A stretch of DNA of 64,000 bases from Haloplanus sp. XH21 (GTDB lineage Archaea > Halobacteriota > Halobacteria > Halobacteriales > Haloferacaceae): NCBI RefSeq assembly GCF_023276355.1, contig NZ_JALLPL010000002.1, positions 124,001 to 188,000 of the forward strand, in the 5' to 3' direction. The position numbers and the translations under genes were made by a program. Positions 26,350 through 35,967 of this stretch are shown here, in pieces (the first letter of the stretch is position 1; the number at the start of each line of letters is the position of its first letter). The notes under the pieces are model-generated. The model had not been told where the DNA came from, did no database searches, and saw nothing but the letters and a program-made list of their open reading frames with translations.

Positions 26350-27006
26350 TTAATCAGTTGTCGTAGGTGACGGTGAGTTCGGTGGTCGGTCTTCTTCATT
26401 TAGAGCATCCGGTTGTGGGGCTTCTCCAAACCCGCAACTAATAATGCGGATGAGGGCATCCTCAACGGATTCATCGAGTTCTGTTACGTCCTCCGTCTCA
26501 AGTTCAACGACAAACCCTGTTGTGATGTTCGGTGCCGTCGGAATGAACACTACATCACGTCCATCCGACGCACGATTTCCAGTCTTGAATCCAGTCATAT
26601 ACATCCCGGGCCACGTTTCAACTCGCACTGGCGTGCGTAGGTGGTCAGTGCCGTCAACAACCGTCTCGATTCCCATTTTCGAGGCGTTATAGACGATTCG
26701 CAATCCAGGGATACGATTCACGAGCGTATCCAGTGTGGCTTCAACGATTGTTCCAGTCGTCGTCCGCATTAATGAGCCGGTGACCAAGACGAGCCCAGCG
26801 AACCCGGCGAGAACGATTGCGACGCGAACGATTGGTGGCTGCACAGCATTCAATACCGGGAAACTAGCAAGCACACTGTATATCCATATGACAACATACG
26901 CTATGACGAGAAGCGGAGCAAGAACAACGAGACCACTCGCTGCATCTCCTCGCCACGTTGTGAATCGGCCAGGCATATAATTAATCCAGCCACCCCCAGC
27001 AGTCAT
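26350..27006 (-). CDS. DUF502 family membrane protein
   Basis: A 218-residue protein (208 if it starts at the ATG at 26976). Two membrane helices lie near residues 22-48 and 58-80, followed by RIPGLRIVYNASKMG and the conserved DVVFIPTAPNITTGFVVEL region that marks DUF502. The C-terminal tail is Pro/Ser-rich. The family is widespread in bacteria and archaea without an assigned function. It is convergent with the ArsR/DUF7521 pair and apparently monocistronic. Confidence 0.85.
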   Translation of the reverse strand: MTAGGGWINYMPGRFTTWRGDAASGLVVLAPLLVIAYVVIWIYSVLASFPVLNAVQPPIVRVAIVLAGFAGLVLVTGSLMRTTTGTIVEATLDTLVNRIPGLRIVYNASKMGIETVVDGTDHLRTPVRVETWPGMYMTGFKTGNRASDGRDVVFIPTAPNITTGFVVELETEDVTELDESVEDALIRIISCGFGEAPQPDALNEEDRPPNSPSPTTTD

Positions 27007-27250
27007 CGCGTTTGGTAGAGATAAGAGTCATAACGTGAGACGGCAAAATATCCACATCGATTTCTTGGAGTGAATTGGCCCTGCTACCGGATCGAAAGCA
27101 GAGATGAGTCATAATTCCTCGTTCATAGTTTCATTCCCCGAAAGCTAGGTACCACATAGCGACCAGCTTCTCGGAGACTTCCTACAGTTTCGTCATTTGT
27201 AACGCTCCATCTCCTTCCTTATCAGCACAACGTAAGGTCACACGTGGACG

Positions 27251-28270
27251 ATGAACGGAAGAAAACTTGTTACTAGCCTCGTGGTCATAATGTTCTTGGT
27301 GGGCGCAACGCCAATGGGCGCCCTTGCGCAGGGAGCGTCAGATCCCCAGCCGGTACTGCTGGACCAAGACACGACCCATATTGCGGACATCACCGTTGAC
27401 GGACAACAGTACAGCGTCTACGAACACAAGAACGTCTTCTCCTGGGCCAGTGGCATTGACATCTATACGAATGGTGAGCGTGTCACCTCGGAATCAACTG
27501 CTGAAGCGGTTCTTACAGCACTCGCACAACGACGGGCCGTTCAAGACCTCGGAGCGGAAGACATCAATCAACTCCGCACGACGTCACAGAACACCAGCAC
27601 GGCAGCAACCAACGTCTCATCGACGGCCACTGCAATCAACGAGACGCTCGTGTACATGGAGCGGATGAAAGCGGTCCGTGAAAACGGGACGACGGTCTAT
27701 AACGCGTCAGTCGAGGCAGCACCCCAGATCCCCGAATTCAACGAAACCGCACGCGAACTGCACCCGGAACTTCGCTCTTTCGAGAACGCTTCGACCGCGT
27801 ACCGGTCGAATGCGACAGCTCTCATCGAACTGCTCGAACAGCGGGAGAACGGAACTGACGTCGACCCCCAACGGCTCTATGATCAGTACGCAGCGACGCT
27901 CGACGCGAAAGACGATCTCTCGGATCATCTCGGATACAGCAGTATTGCCGAGCCGCTCGGCGAGGTGGCCAGCACGAGCGAGACCATCGCGATGAACGTG
28001 TCGTCAGTTCCCGAACGCGGAAATGAGACGGCACAACACTTCTGGAGGGTCCATAACGAGTCGGCTGTCGCTGCAAACCAAACCGCAGCACTCGGCCTCG
28101 ACGACTTCGAGTTCGACGACGTCCAAGACCGGGCCGAATCACTCGAAGAGGACTGGATGGAGGAGTGGAACTCGCGGCGGAGTCCCGCGTCCACAGTCTA
28201 TCAGTCGATAGCTGCGATTGTGGTCGGTATTGCTGCGGTGGGTGGATACATCGCCTGGCGTCGGCGCTAA
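27251..28270 (+). CDS. Secreted, C-terminally anchored surface protein
   Basis: A 339-residue protein with an N-terminal signal peptide (hydrophobic residues about 6-25, ending near GALAQG), an acidic extracellular region rich in N-x-S/T glycosylation sequons, and a C-terminal membrane helix followed by RRR (about residues 315-339). The middle is largely helical with possible coiled-coil segments. I do not recognise a family. It probably sits on the outer face of the membrane, facing the S-layer. Confidence 0.78.
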   Translation: MNGRKLVTSLVVIMFLVGATPMGALAQGASDPQPVLLDQDTTHIADITVDGQQYSVYEHKNVFSWASGIDIYTNGERVTSESTAEAVLTALAQRRAVQDLGAEDINQLRTTSQNTSTAATNVSSTATAINETLVYMERMKAVRENGTTVYNASVEAAPQIPEFNETARELHPELRSFENASTAYRSNATALIELLEQRENGTDVDPQRLYDQYAATLDAKDDLSDHLGYSSIAEPLGEVASTSETIAMNVSSVPERGNETAQHFWRVHNESAVAANQTAALGLDDFEFDDVQDRAESLEEDWMEEWNSRRSPASTVYQSIAAIVVGIAAVGGYIAWRRR

Positions 28271-28591
28271 TTTCGTCGCCCTCCCACTCGATCGATAGCT
28301 GTGTGAATCAGGGCGGAAGGACACAACTCACTTTGATTGAGTGAGTTCGGACTCATTGCGTCCACCATCGAAATCCCTGCCCAGAAACTCCTCGATATAT
28401 ACTTCCCAGGGGTCTGCACAGAGCCGTTCGAGACACGGCGGCTGGGGCGTATCGACGAGATCTCGCCGAACAATCTCTGTGTGTCGTGTTGTGATCGGAA
28501 AGGCTGTTCCACAGCGCGAACACGTGTGTTCATCTTTGGTTCCATGTTTCCACGTCCGAGTCCGTTGCAGTTAGTTGGGCGAGTTCTCTCC
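28271..28591 (-). other. Stretch with a zinc-ribbon coding relic
   Basis: On the minus strand a frame ending at a TGA at 28328-28330 reads KDEHTCSRCGTAFPI, then DTPQPPCLERLCADPWEVYIEEFLG, a believable zinc-binding protein of about 70 residues. There is no ATG, GTG or TTG between the preceding stop and the coding part, so it may be broken or may use an unusual start. Nothing else is visible here. Confidence 0.4.
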
Positions 28592-28843
28592 TTAGCGATC
28601 TGAAGCCACGAATGTTGGAATGATAAATTCCCACATTGTCCAAGAGAACGCACCAATAGTGATTAGCCAGAAGAGCAATCCGAGCAGTAAGAAAGGGAGA
28701 CTCTCCTGGAGGCTCTCCGCGTACCATGACTGCGTATAGATGAGTAGAGCCGTACCACCACCAACACCACCACAGTGGACAAGCACTTTGGTCAACTGCT
28801 CGTCTACTGGGAGGGAATTCGTCTGTTCTTCAGTAGTCGCCAT
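28592..28843 (-). CDS. Small two-helix membrane protein
   Basis: An 83-residue protein with a hydrophilic N-terminus and two hydrophobic segments (about residues 22-38 and 49-70, LPFLLLGLLFWLITIGAFSW). No family recognised. Composition and codon use look haloarchaeal. It stands alone between a zinc-ribbon relic and a small gap. Confidence 0.5.
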   Translation of the reverse strand: MATTEEQTNSLPVDEQLTKVLVHCGGVGGGTALLIYTQSWYAESLQESLPFLLLGLLFWLITIGAFSWTMWEFIIPTFVASDR

Positions 28844-29075
28844 TTTGATTGACTGTGAGCTCTGTTGGCTTTAGATATGGAGGTCGCCTTCAGAAGGCGA
28901 AAAACAAGAGATTAGCCGTGTTCTTTATAGAGGAGAGATGGCTCCTCCTCGGACATCAGCGCGGGCTCTGTCCACGGACACTCTGGATGTTCCACTCCCA
29001 ACAGAGCTTTAGAAACGAAGATGCACTGTATGCCGCCAAGAACAACCGACCCAACATCGCCCAGCAGTTCGACGG

Positions 29076-29312
29076 TTAGGCGTACGTCTGGTAGGTGATG
29101 AACGCAGCTATTGCGAGAGAGACGACACCAAGCCCACGGGCGACCCACGTCCACCGGGCAGAAATCGCTTCGTCAGTGCCGTAGTCCCCGCGGCGTCGAC
29201 GGGTCGGGCCGACGAACACGGACATCCGGAGCATGGTTCGCGGCGCGGCGAGGAACGCGACGCCGAGCGCGGCGCCGAGGACGACCGCAAGGAGTTCGCG
29301 TATCCCGGGCAT
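29076..29312 (-). CDS. Small membrane protein downstream of htpX
   Basis: A 78-residue protein with two membrane helices (about residues 7-25 and 58-75) joined by a basic loop (VGPTRRRRGDYG). It begins with the base immediately after the htpX stop codon, so it is co-transcribed with htpX. No family recognised; such pairs with HtpX are seen in haloarchaea. It could assist the protease in the membrane, which is inference. Confidence 0.65.
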   Translation of the reverse strand: MPGIRELLAVVLGAALGVAFLAAPRTMLRMSVFVGPTRRRRGDYGTDEAISARWTWVARGLGVVSLAIAAFITYQTYA

Positions 29313-30200
29313 CTACGAGCGAAGCCGTTCGATGCGCTTCTCCATTGGCGGGTGCGTCGAGACGATCCGCTGGAGGAAGCCACGGTCGGGACTGGAGATA
29401 CAGAGTGCGCTCACCTGCTGGTCGATGTTCGCGTCGCGGCGCCGGTCACCGCGGGCGCGGCCACGACTTCGCTGGGCATTCCGGGCTGACTCGCGGGCTT
29501 GCTGGTTACCCTGATCGATTTTCTCAAGGGCACGGGCGAGCGGGTCGCCGGAGCCGATGGCACGTCTCGCGTCGGCGTCGGCGACGTACTCGCGGTACCG
29601 AGAGATGGCGAGCACGAAGATCATCACAACGAACTGGACGATGTTGCCGACGACGATGGCGAGGAAGAAGTCTGCGAGGTCGTTGTCGCCCGTGAACAGG
29701 ACAGCGAACTGCGCGACGATCGCCACGATCGAGGCGATGCCCTGTCCGAGTTGCATCGTGATGACGTCGCGGTTGTCGATGTGGGCGATTTCGTGGGCGA
29801 TGACGCCCTCTAGTTCGTCGCGGTCGAGCAGCTGGATGAGTTCCCGAGAGATGACGACGGTACCGTTGCCGCGACGGCCAACCGCAAACGCGTTCGGTAC
29901 GCCCATGCTGGCGATCTTCAGCGACGGTTTCTTCATATTCTTGTCGCGGCAGACCTGCTCGACGAACTGGTGAATCTGCGAGTACTGGGTCTCGGAGAGG
30001 TCCTCGGCACCGACGCTTCGTAAGGCAGCCCACTTCCCGATTTTGTACTGGATGCCGATGAGGAGGAGACTGCCGACGATGGCGATCGGGAGGATTCCCT
30101 GGCCGAACACCACCATCGCGACAGCAACAGCGACGAGATAGAACGCTGCGAGGATAGCACCGACGAATGCCATCCGGATCTTGAGCCCGAAATGTCTCAT
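29313..30200 (-). CDS. htpX: HtpX-like M48 membrane metalloprotease
   Basis: A 295-residue protease with N-terminal membrane helices (about residues 10-50), the catalytic HEIAH motif near residue 138 (VIAHEIAHIDNRDV) and, after another hydrophobic region, the third zinc ligand Glu in SRYREYVADADA. Near the C-terminus is STHPPMEKRIERL, a conserved M48 motif. HtpX degrades misfolded or damaged membrane proteins. Length and motifs indicate an active enzyme. It is followed immediately by a small membrane protein gene. Confidence 0.9.
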   Translation of the reverse strand: MRHFGLKIRMAFVGAILAAFYLVAVAVAMVVFGQGILPIAIVGSLLLIGIQYKIGKWAALRSVGAEDLSETQYSQIHQFVEQVCRDKNMKKPSLKIASMGVPNAFAVGRRGNGTVVISRELIQLLDRDELEGVIAHEIAHIDNRDVITMQLGQGIASIVAIVAQFAVLFTGDNDLADFFLAIVVGNIVQFVVMIFVLAISRYREYVADADARRAIGSGDPLARALEKIDQGNQQARESARNAQRSRGRARGDRRRDANIDQQVSALCISSPDRGFLQRIVSTHPPMEKRIERLRS

Positions 30201-30271
30201 ACGGGTTGGTTACGAAGTCAGTCTTATAAACCCGGTTACTACATAACGATTAGATCATCTATTGCTACGTC

Positions 30272-30407
30272 AGTGAAGTTCCTCGGCGCACCGGGTGCCT
30301 ACGAGGTCGACTGGTGGAGTCCAGCACCCAGAGAGGACTGGGAGCCGGTCGAGTGTGGCGAGTTTGACGACTTCGAGGAGCTAGAAGACGTGTCACATCT
30401 GGCTTAG
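30272..30407 (+). other. Short acidic coding-like fragment
   Basis: A frame ending in a stop at 30407 reads VKFLGAPGAYEVDWWSP and an acidic tail (ECGEFDDFEELEDVSHLA), typical of a haloarchaeal protein end. There is no good start or domain, so it is more likely the relic of a gene than a functional one. Confidence 0.3.
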
Positions 30408-30473
30408 GGCGGCGGATTCCCTTTGCTAGATGAGAGGGCCACTTATCCGAGCAGGAAATGTAGAGCGTGGTGT

Positions 30474-30761
30474 ATGCCCGAAGAAGTGCTGTTCAAATCC
30501 GAAAGCGCCCAGAGCCGGGACGAAATCGCGTCGTACCTCCGGAGCGTCGCCGAAAAGCTCGAACAGGGAGGTCCGATCACCCTGAAATCGGGGGCAGAGT
30601 CCGTCACGATGGATCCTCCAGCACGGCCGACATTCGAAGTGAAAGCCGAACGCGAAGGACCGACTGATGGCCCTGGAGAATTGAGCATCGAGTTCGAACT
30701 TGAATGGGACGAGAACAGTAAGGGCGGCGAGGGCAACTCTGGGAGTCTCGAGATCGAGTAG
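30474..30761 (+). CDS. Amphi-Trp domain protein
   Basis: A 95-residue acidic protein beginning MPEEVLFKSE, with SRDEIASYLRSVAEKLEQGG, the beta-rich ITLKSGAESVTM and PARPTFEVKAERE, and SIEFELEWDE. These match the amphi-Trp domain, a small haloarchaeal domain found alone or fused to other proteins. The function is unknown. The ATG at 30474 was chosen over an upstream one because the domain begins right there. Confidence 0.82.
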   Translation: MPEEVLFKSESAQSRDEIASYLRSVAEKLEQGGPITLKSGAESVTMDPPARPTFEVKAEREGPTDGPGELSIEFELEWDENSKGGEGNSGSLEIE

Positions 30762-30808
30762 GTACGGCAAGGAGGTTCTAACGACCTTCACATCTCCGTT
30801 ATATCAGT

Positions 30809-31873
30809 TCAGGTCGACACCTGCTGGTCGAGCGGGTCTTCGAGTTCGCCCATTACCGTTTCCAGAGCGTCGGTTGCGGTGAGGAGTCCCACGACGTCAC
30901 CATCTTCGAGGACGAGCGCGAGTTCCTGGTCCTCGGCCTGGAACTGATCGAATGCATCGCTGACGTTCGTTTCCGCCGCGAGTGTCATTGGAGGGGCCGC
31001 GATCTCTTTGAAGGAGATGTCGCTGTCTACGAGATCCTCATAGTGGTCGATGATCGACGGTGCGTACACGATTCCGTGGAAGTCGGTCAGCTCCTCACCA
31101 ACTAGTGGAAATCGGGTGTGTGGCGTGTTTCGGATGCAATCAAAGTTCTCGTCGACTGAGCGGGTGGTTGAGAGGGAGATAATGTCGTCTGCTGGAACCA
31201 TAATCTCGCTGATCGAGAGTTCGTCGATGTCGAGTGCGCCAAGGACTTCGTCGCGGCGCTCCTCCGGAAGTTCGCCCTCTTCGAGAAGCGAGTGCAGGCG
31301 ATTGCGGAGCTGGGCTCGTGATTCGAGGACCTCTTCTTCGGTTTCGAGCCACGCACCGGTCATCTCGACGCCGAACAGCTTGAGCGTGGCCTTGGCGATC
31401 CAGTCGCCGAATGTAATGAGCGGAGAGATAAGCCAATTGAACCAGTACAGAGGTGTGGCCCCGTACCGACACACCATCCGGGAGCGTTCAACGCCGAGAT
31501 ACGTCGGTGTCTGCTCGCCGTGGGTGAGATGCAGGAGATTGATGATCGCAAAGGCGATGATCGCACCTGCACCGATGGACGCCAGTGCGGTATTGGCAAA
31601 GTACGGTTCGAAGAGCGCGGCGAGAGCCGGCTCGGCTACGATCCCGACTGCGATACTGGAGGCCGTAATACCAACCTGGCACGTGGTCAGATAGATCTCC
31701 AGATTATTCGTCATCTCCCAGGCCCGTTCGAGAGTCGGATTTCCGTCGACGAATTCCGCTTCACTAAATTGACGCGCTCGTGTCAACGCGAACTCGATCG
31801 CTACGAAAAAGCCGTTGGTCAGTATGAGGAGAACGCCAGCAACTAGGCGGAGCGTCAGCTCAAGCGGGGTCAT
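30809..31873 (-). CDS. CNNM/DUF21-CBS membrane protein (hemolysin/CorC-like)
   Basis: A 354-residue protein. Residues about 1-170 form the DUF21/CNNM transmembrane domain (LILTNGFFVAIEFALTRAR, then TTCQVGITASSIAVGIVAEPAL); residues about 210-340 hold a pair of CBS domains (ISEIMVPADDIISL, FPLVGEELTDFHGIVY). Relatives are implicated in Mg2+/Co2+ transport. The usual C-terminal CorC/HlyC domain is absent, giving a short version. A truncated relative starts 220 bases away on the opposite strand (32095). Confidence 0.85.
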   Translation of the reverse strand: MTPLELTLRLVAGVLLILTNGFFVAIEFALTRARQFSEAEFVDGNPTLERAWEMTNNLEIYLTTCQVGITASSIAVGIVAEPALAALFEPYFANTALASIGAGAIIAFAIINLLHLTHGEQTPTYLGVERSRMVCRYGATPLYWFNWLISPLITFGDWIAKATLKLFGVEMTGAWLETEEEVLESRAQLRNRLHSLLEEGELPEERRDEVLGALDIDELSISEIMVPADDIISLSTTRSVDENFDCIRNTPHTRFPLVGEELTDFHGIVYAPSIIDHYEDLVDSDISFKEIAAPPMTLAAETNVSDAFDQFQAEDQELALVLEDGDVVGLLTATDALETVMGELEDPLDQQVST

Positions 31874-32094
31874 TACCCCACGCTACTGGATCAGGTGGTA
31901 TATAAGCACAGGAATCTCGGCGAAATTCGGTGATTGAAACTAATGGCACCCTCTCACGTTTGATCCATCAGAAGGGCTATACCAGCTTGTTAAACAATGA
32001 GCAACGTAGGTATATGGTAGCGTCACTCGACACAGCCCACTTCGATATTGGATTCTATGCTCTCCAGGCCACTTCCAGAAATCTCTACTCCGAG

Positions 32095-32321
32095 ATGTCG
32101 ATCACGCTCATTGGAAGTGTGGTTCTCTTCGTGCTCCTCGTCCTCTCTGCGTTCTTTTCGTCCTCGGAAATTGCGTTGTTCTCGCTTGCCAAGCACCGCA
32201 TTGATGCACTGGTCGAAAAAGGCAGCCCTGGTGCCATCACGGTTGCCGATCTGAAGTCGAACCCCCACCGACTACTTGTGACAATTCTCGTGGGCAACAA
32301 TCTGGTCAACATCGCGATACA
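32095..32321 (+). pseudogene. N-terminal fragment of a second DUF21/CNNM protein
   Basis: From ATG 32095 the frame encodes the first DUF21 helix and hallmark (LLVLSAFFSSSEIALFSLAKHRIDALVEKG) up to LLVTILVGNNLVNIA, then breaks off mid-domain at about 32321. The next base belongs to an unrelated beta-propeller gene fragment, so a recombination or deletion joined two truncated genes here. Confidence 0.75.
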
Positions 32322-33115
32322 CAAAACCGATCGTCGCCGATTTCGTGGGCGACAATCGTCCGGAGATCATCGTCGTCGACGTCAAAGGGACGGTCTTCGT
32401 CCTCAACCCGAACGGGACGGCCGTGTGGTCGAAACAGCTCTCCTCGTACACGTGGGGGCAGCCGGCTGTCGCGGATTTCGATGGAGACGATGATCCCGAA
32501 CTGACGGTCGCGACCGGCGGGACTGGTCGGCTGTACCTCTTTGAGCAGAACGGCTCGATGGCCTGGAATCAACCCCAGTCGTACGAGGGATCAATTACCT
32601 GGATGACGACGGGGAAGGCAGACGATGACGATGCCGTCGAGATCGTGGTCGCGACGGCGTCCACCGGCCGTGTCTCGATGGTCGATGGTGCGTCCGGAGA
32701 GCGTGAGTGGACCCGCAATCTTGGAAGCTATGCCGCGGTCCACGCGTTCGGTGATGGCGATGGAGACGGCACTCCCGAGGTCTATGCTGTTGCGAAGGAC
32801 GGGAAACTCAGATGTCTCGATGCGACCACCGGCGAGACTGAGTGGACGACGACACTCACCACGGGGGATGTCCAGATGATGCCACCCCCCGCACTGGGCG
32901 ATGTCGATGTCGATGGTGACCCGGAGCTGGTGGCCGTCACGAACGACGGGATCGTTTCGGTCGTCAATCCCGAATCCGGAACCATCCTGGGGAGGTACGA
33001 GCGTGAGGCGCCGATCTATACCCACCCACGGCTCGCAGATATCGATGGTGACGGCGATCTCGAGGCATTCGTCATGTACGCCCATGGCCGAGTCGTGGCG
33101 TTCGATTTCGAGTGA
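32322..33115 (+). pseudogene. C-terminal fragment of a PQQ-like/FG-GAP beta-propeller protein
   Basis: From about 32322 an open frame reads PIVADFVGDNRPEIIVVDVKG and continues through several repeats with the pattern VADFDGDDDPELTVAT, GDVDVDGDPELVAVTN and DIDGDGDLEAFV, i.e. FG-GAP/PQQ-type propeller blades with Asp-rich calcium-binding loops. The N-terminus, including any signal peptide, is lost at the junction with the DUF21 fragment. Relatives are secreted proteins. It may still be translated from an internal ATG (32345) but would not be exported. Confidence 0.72.
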
Positions 33116-33190
33116 GACGGATGCGACGTGACTCTTTGTACGTTTGTGACGAACTCCAGGGGTAGGATGTTCTCCTCGAAGAAAGAACGA

Positions 33191-33994
33191 TCAGGGATTG
33201 AATGGCTGGTAAATCGGCGGCTCGACATGCGGGATATGGATACCGAACACGGCGAGGCTGTGAGCAATTGGCATTACCCCGAGAACGAGGAATGCCATCC
33301 CGAGCACACGATGGAGCCGCTGCCGATGTGTGGCACCGATCGACTGGAGGACGGTTCCGTAAATAAACAGCGTCGGGAAGGTGCCGAGGCCGAGGATACC
33401 TAGTGTGAGGACGCCAGCGACTGGTGATCCGCGAGCAAACGCATAGAGGTAGGCCGGATACAGGATCGGACAGGGGAGCAGTCCGTGGATCAGTCCCAGA
33501 CCAACGATCCCCGGGCCCTGTACCCATCCCCCGAGTGCCGTTTGGAGCCTCCCAAATTCACTGGCGGCCTGTCTCACGCCCGGCAGATCGGCCAGTCCAT
33601 GCCCGCCGTGCCCACCCATGAGATAGTTGAGTCCCATGGCTAGGATGGCGATCCCGACGAGTATCCCGACGGCTGCTCGGAGCGTATCGCCGACAGTGAT
33701 GATGGTCGCAGTACCAAAGAACAGTGCTCCCGCGAGGCCGAAAACACCACCGAGCGCAGCGTAGCTCACCGTCCGGCCGAGATTGAACAGGCCATGTTGC
33801 CTGACTTCATACGTGGAAACACCCGCTGACGAGCGAGACGAGTCATCTAGCTGGCTAGCATACATAGTGACCAGCGGTCCACACATCCCAAGACAGTGCG
33901 CACCGCCGAGAAGCCCGATAACGAAGAACGTCGCGAGTTCGAGATGCGCGGCAGACGGCAAGCCGGTGTGCAACGGGATGAACAGGTGAGCCAT
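33191..33994 (-). CDS. TauE/SafE-like membrane protein with HCLGMCGP motif
   Basis: A 267-residue polytopic protein of the sulfite exporter TauE/SafE (DsbD_2-like) group. FFVIGLLGGAHCLGMCGPLV near residue 28 carries the His/Cys/Met motif typical of members involved in copper handling and cytochrome oxidase assembly, and a second helix pair has LGLIHGLLPCPILYPAYLYA. It heads the metal/heme island that continues to 40.3 kb, with SCO, TlpA and CcdA nearby, so copper or reductant transfer across the membrane is a reasonable inference. Confidence 0.8.
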   Translation of the reverse strand: MAHLFIPLHTGLPSAAHLELATFFVIGLLGGAHCLGMCGPLVTMYASQLDDSSRSSAGVSTYEVRQHGLFNLGRTVSYAALGGVFGLAGALFFGTATIITVGDTLRAAVGILVGIAILAMGLNYLMGGHGGHGLADLPGVRQAASEFGRLQTALGGWVQGPGIVGLGLIHGLLPCPILYPAYLYAFARGSPVAGVLTLGILGLGTFPTLFIYGTVLQSIGATHRQRLHRVLGMAFLVLGVMPIAHSLAVFGIHIPHVEPPIYQPFNP

Positions 33995-34085
33995 CTACAC
34001 TCTGTCTATTCGATTGCGAAGGTAGCCGATTAGTTCTACTGACTGTACCGGCGAGATGTGGAGATACGAAGGGTGGAAGCCAGTC

Positions 34086-34613
34086 TTATCTAGAGCCTCG
34101 ACCCACGATAGTGACCGTATCTGTTCCAGACAGTCCGTGTTCGCCGCTTTCGGTTCGCTCCCATTCGAGCCGGCCTTCAGATTCGTCCCCATCGAATCCA
34201 GTTTTGTCGGTCGGGAAGTGAAGCACGAGATCGTCTCGGCCGTCACCATCCACGTCCTCAACATGGCCATCGTGTGCCGGGCGTGCGCCATCTCCGTCGC
34301 CGACGACGTCGGGGGCTCCGAATCGGTACCGAACATCCTCACTTGTCGGATCGAACTCGTCCGTCTGGAGGACGGCGACCGGAATCACCCCCTTGCTATT
34401 CGGGTTGATCGAGTTCTGATCACTTCCCGGTTTGATATCGATTGCTAGGTCAGAAGGGAAGTGCGCGGCGACGTTCCCACTGAGTGAGGCAATACCGACG
34501 CCAGTGGCTGCCAGCCCAGCACTCACCCGCAGAAAACCCCGACGAGCGATCGACGCCTTATCTGACCTGTCGTTTCCAAGTTGTGCAGCATCGTAGTCTG
34601 GTGACGGATCCAT
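34086..34613 (-). CDS. Tat-exported protein with IDIKPGSDQNSINPNSKG domain
   Basis: A 175-residue protein from ATG 34613 (an ATG five codons earlier is possible). A Tat-type signal (ARRGFLRVSAGLAATGVG) precedes AHFPSDLAIDIKPGSDQNSINP, a domain found in many archaeal and bacterial exported proteins, and DVDGDGRDDLVLHF. The function is unknown. It lies inside the metal/heme island but on its own, with gaps on both sides. Confidence 0.72.
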   Translation of the reverse strand: MDPSPDYDAAQLGNDRSDKASIARRGFLRVSAGLAATGVGIASLSGNVAAHFPSDLAIDIKPGSDQNSINPNSKGVIPVAVLQTDEFDPTSEDVRYRFGAPDVVGDGDGARPAHDGHVEDVDGDGRDDLVLHFPTDKTGFDGDESEGRLEWERTESGEHGLSGTDTVTIVGRGSR

Positions 34614-34845
34614 GTCTCCACTCACCATCTCAGAGGCTGCAAGAATACCCGTTCTGGTCCGGTTCTCGAATAGCCTCCCCTACACGGTAGAGCTGCCAAT
34701 AGCCGTTACGTTGAATGGTGTTTACGATATCTGTGAGGAATCCCATTCCAACCAACTGAGAGGAGACTGACGCCAGCGAGAAAGCCGAATCGGGAGAACG
34801 TCAGAACACCGAACAGAACCTCCAAGAACCCGGATAGGAACGCTA

Positions 34846-35244
34846 TCACTCACTATCACCAAAGCCACTCGTTGACGCCTCTTGTTGGGTATAGCGACCG
34901 TTTCCCTGAGTAGCCGTCGGAGGACTCGACCGACTTTGATACGCAGTGTAGAGGATGAGCACGGCTATCGTGAAATCCAGGCCGTGTTCTATGACATGAT
35001 GAACGATCATCGGAACAGCTCCGACAACCGTTCCCCATCCGACGAGCGTCCGGAGGACGAGGGCCCCCAGGGCAAGAGTGACCAACAGATATTCGCTCGA
35101 TCGGCGTCGACGATACGCAGCTATCCCGAAACAAAAGAGTACCACAGTTCCGATTCCCGCGAGAAGTAGCCCGACGAAGAGCAATGGAGCGTACCCGGTC
35201 GGAACCCACTCCGCGGCCATCTCCGCGAGCACAGACTGTGCCAT
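34846..35244 (-). CDS. Small haloarchaeal membrane protein (DUF7471-like)
   Basis: A 132-residue protein with about three or four hydrophobic helices (residues about 18-42, 50-68, 70-95) and a hydrophilic Gln/Ser-rich tail. The helix VPMIVHHVIEHGLDFTIAVLIL contains several His residues that could bind metal or heme. Similar proteins accompany CcdA/SCO genes in haloarchaea. Function unknown; placed between the exported protein and the CcdA operon on the same strand. Confidence 0.62.
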   Translation of the reverse strand: MAQSVLAEMAAEWVPTGYAPLLFVGLLLAGIGTVVLFCFGIAAYRRRRSSEYLLVTLALGALVLRTLVGWGTVVGAVPMIVHHVIEHGLDFTIAVLILYTAYQSRSSPPTATQGNGRYTQQEASTSGFGDSE

Positions 35245-35307
35245 CGTTTCACTGCACCATTTTGTTCGAATTCGCTAAATCGTACTGGTCTGATTCCCGA
35301 ATCACGT

Positions 35308-35967
35308 CTAGACGACATCCAGCACGACGATGGAAAGATATAGCTGACCGATTCCTGCTATGATCATCACACCAGCAGCAACGCGTTGTATCTGCCCAGC
35401 GTACCGCCCGAGATCGCGCCACGATTCAACACCGGCACTCGTGAGTAGAGTCACGCCAACCAGGGGAGCGGTCACCGACGCCGCATAGACACCCAGCACG
35501 GCAACTCCACCGGGAAGAGACAGTGTCACTGCTTGTGTAACGACTCCCAGAAAGAGCGGAACCACACAGCCTGCCGCGGCGAGCGCGTAAACTGCTCCAA
35601 ATATACCGAATCCGAGGACGGACTCCGGCCGTTGAGGCAATGAGACATGCGCGGTCGGCGTGCGGTCGAATAAGACGAGGAGGCCGAACCCAACTAGCCC
35701 GACGCCAACAACTGGCTCCAGAAGTGGCAACATCGACGTGAGTCGCTGGCCGAGTGCGAACGCGAGACCGGCAATGATCCCCAGCGCGGTGAGCGAACCG
35801 ATAGCTGCCGCCGCTGCCGACGGAATCCCCGGGGTGTCGCTCTCGCTCTGCTGGATGTAATAACCAACATATCCAGGTAGAAGCGGGAACGCACACGGAG
35901 CGAAGAACGTAGCGAGCCCCGCGCTCGCCGCAAAGACGACTGCGCCGTACAGTGCTGGCGACGTCAT
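35308..35967 (-). CDS. ccdA: CcdA/DsbD-type thiol-disulfide transporter
   Basis: A 219-residue six-helix protein. ATFFAPCAFPLLPGYV near residue 20 and AAAGCVVPLFLGV near residue 135 carry the two conserved Cys residues through which CcdA moves electrons across the membrane. The partner is probably the TlpA-like protein whose gene overlaps its start by four bases (35964-35967). Together they reduce apo-proteins, such as cytochrome c or copper-site proteins, outside the cell. Confidence 0.9.
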   Translation of the reverse strand: MTSPALYGAVVFAASAGLATFFAPCAFPLLPGYVGYYIQQSESDTPGIPSAAAAAIGSLTALGIIAGLAFALGQRLTSMLPLLEPVVGVGLVGFGLLVLFDRTPTAHVSLPQRPESVLGFGIFGAVYALAAAGCVVPLFLGVVTQAVTLSLPGGVAVLGVYAASVTAPLVGVTLLTSAGVESWRDLGRYAGQIQRVAAGVMIIAGIGQLYLSIVVLDVV

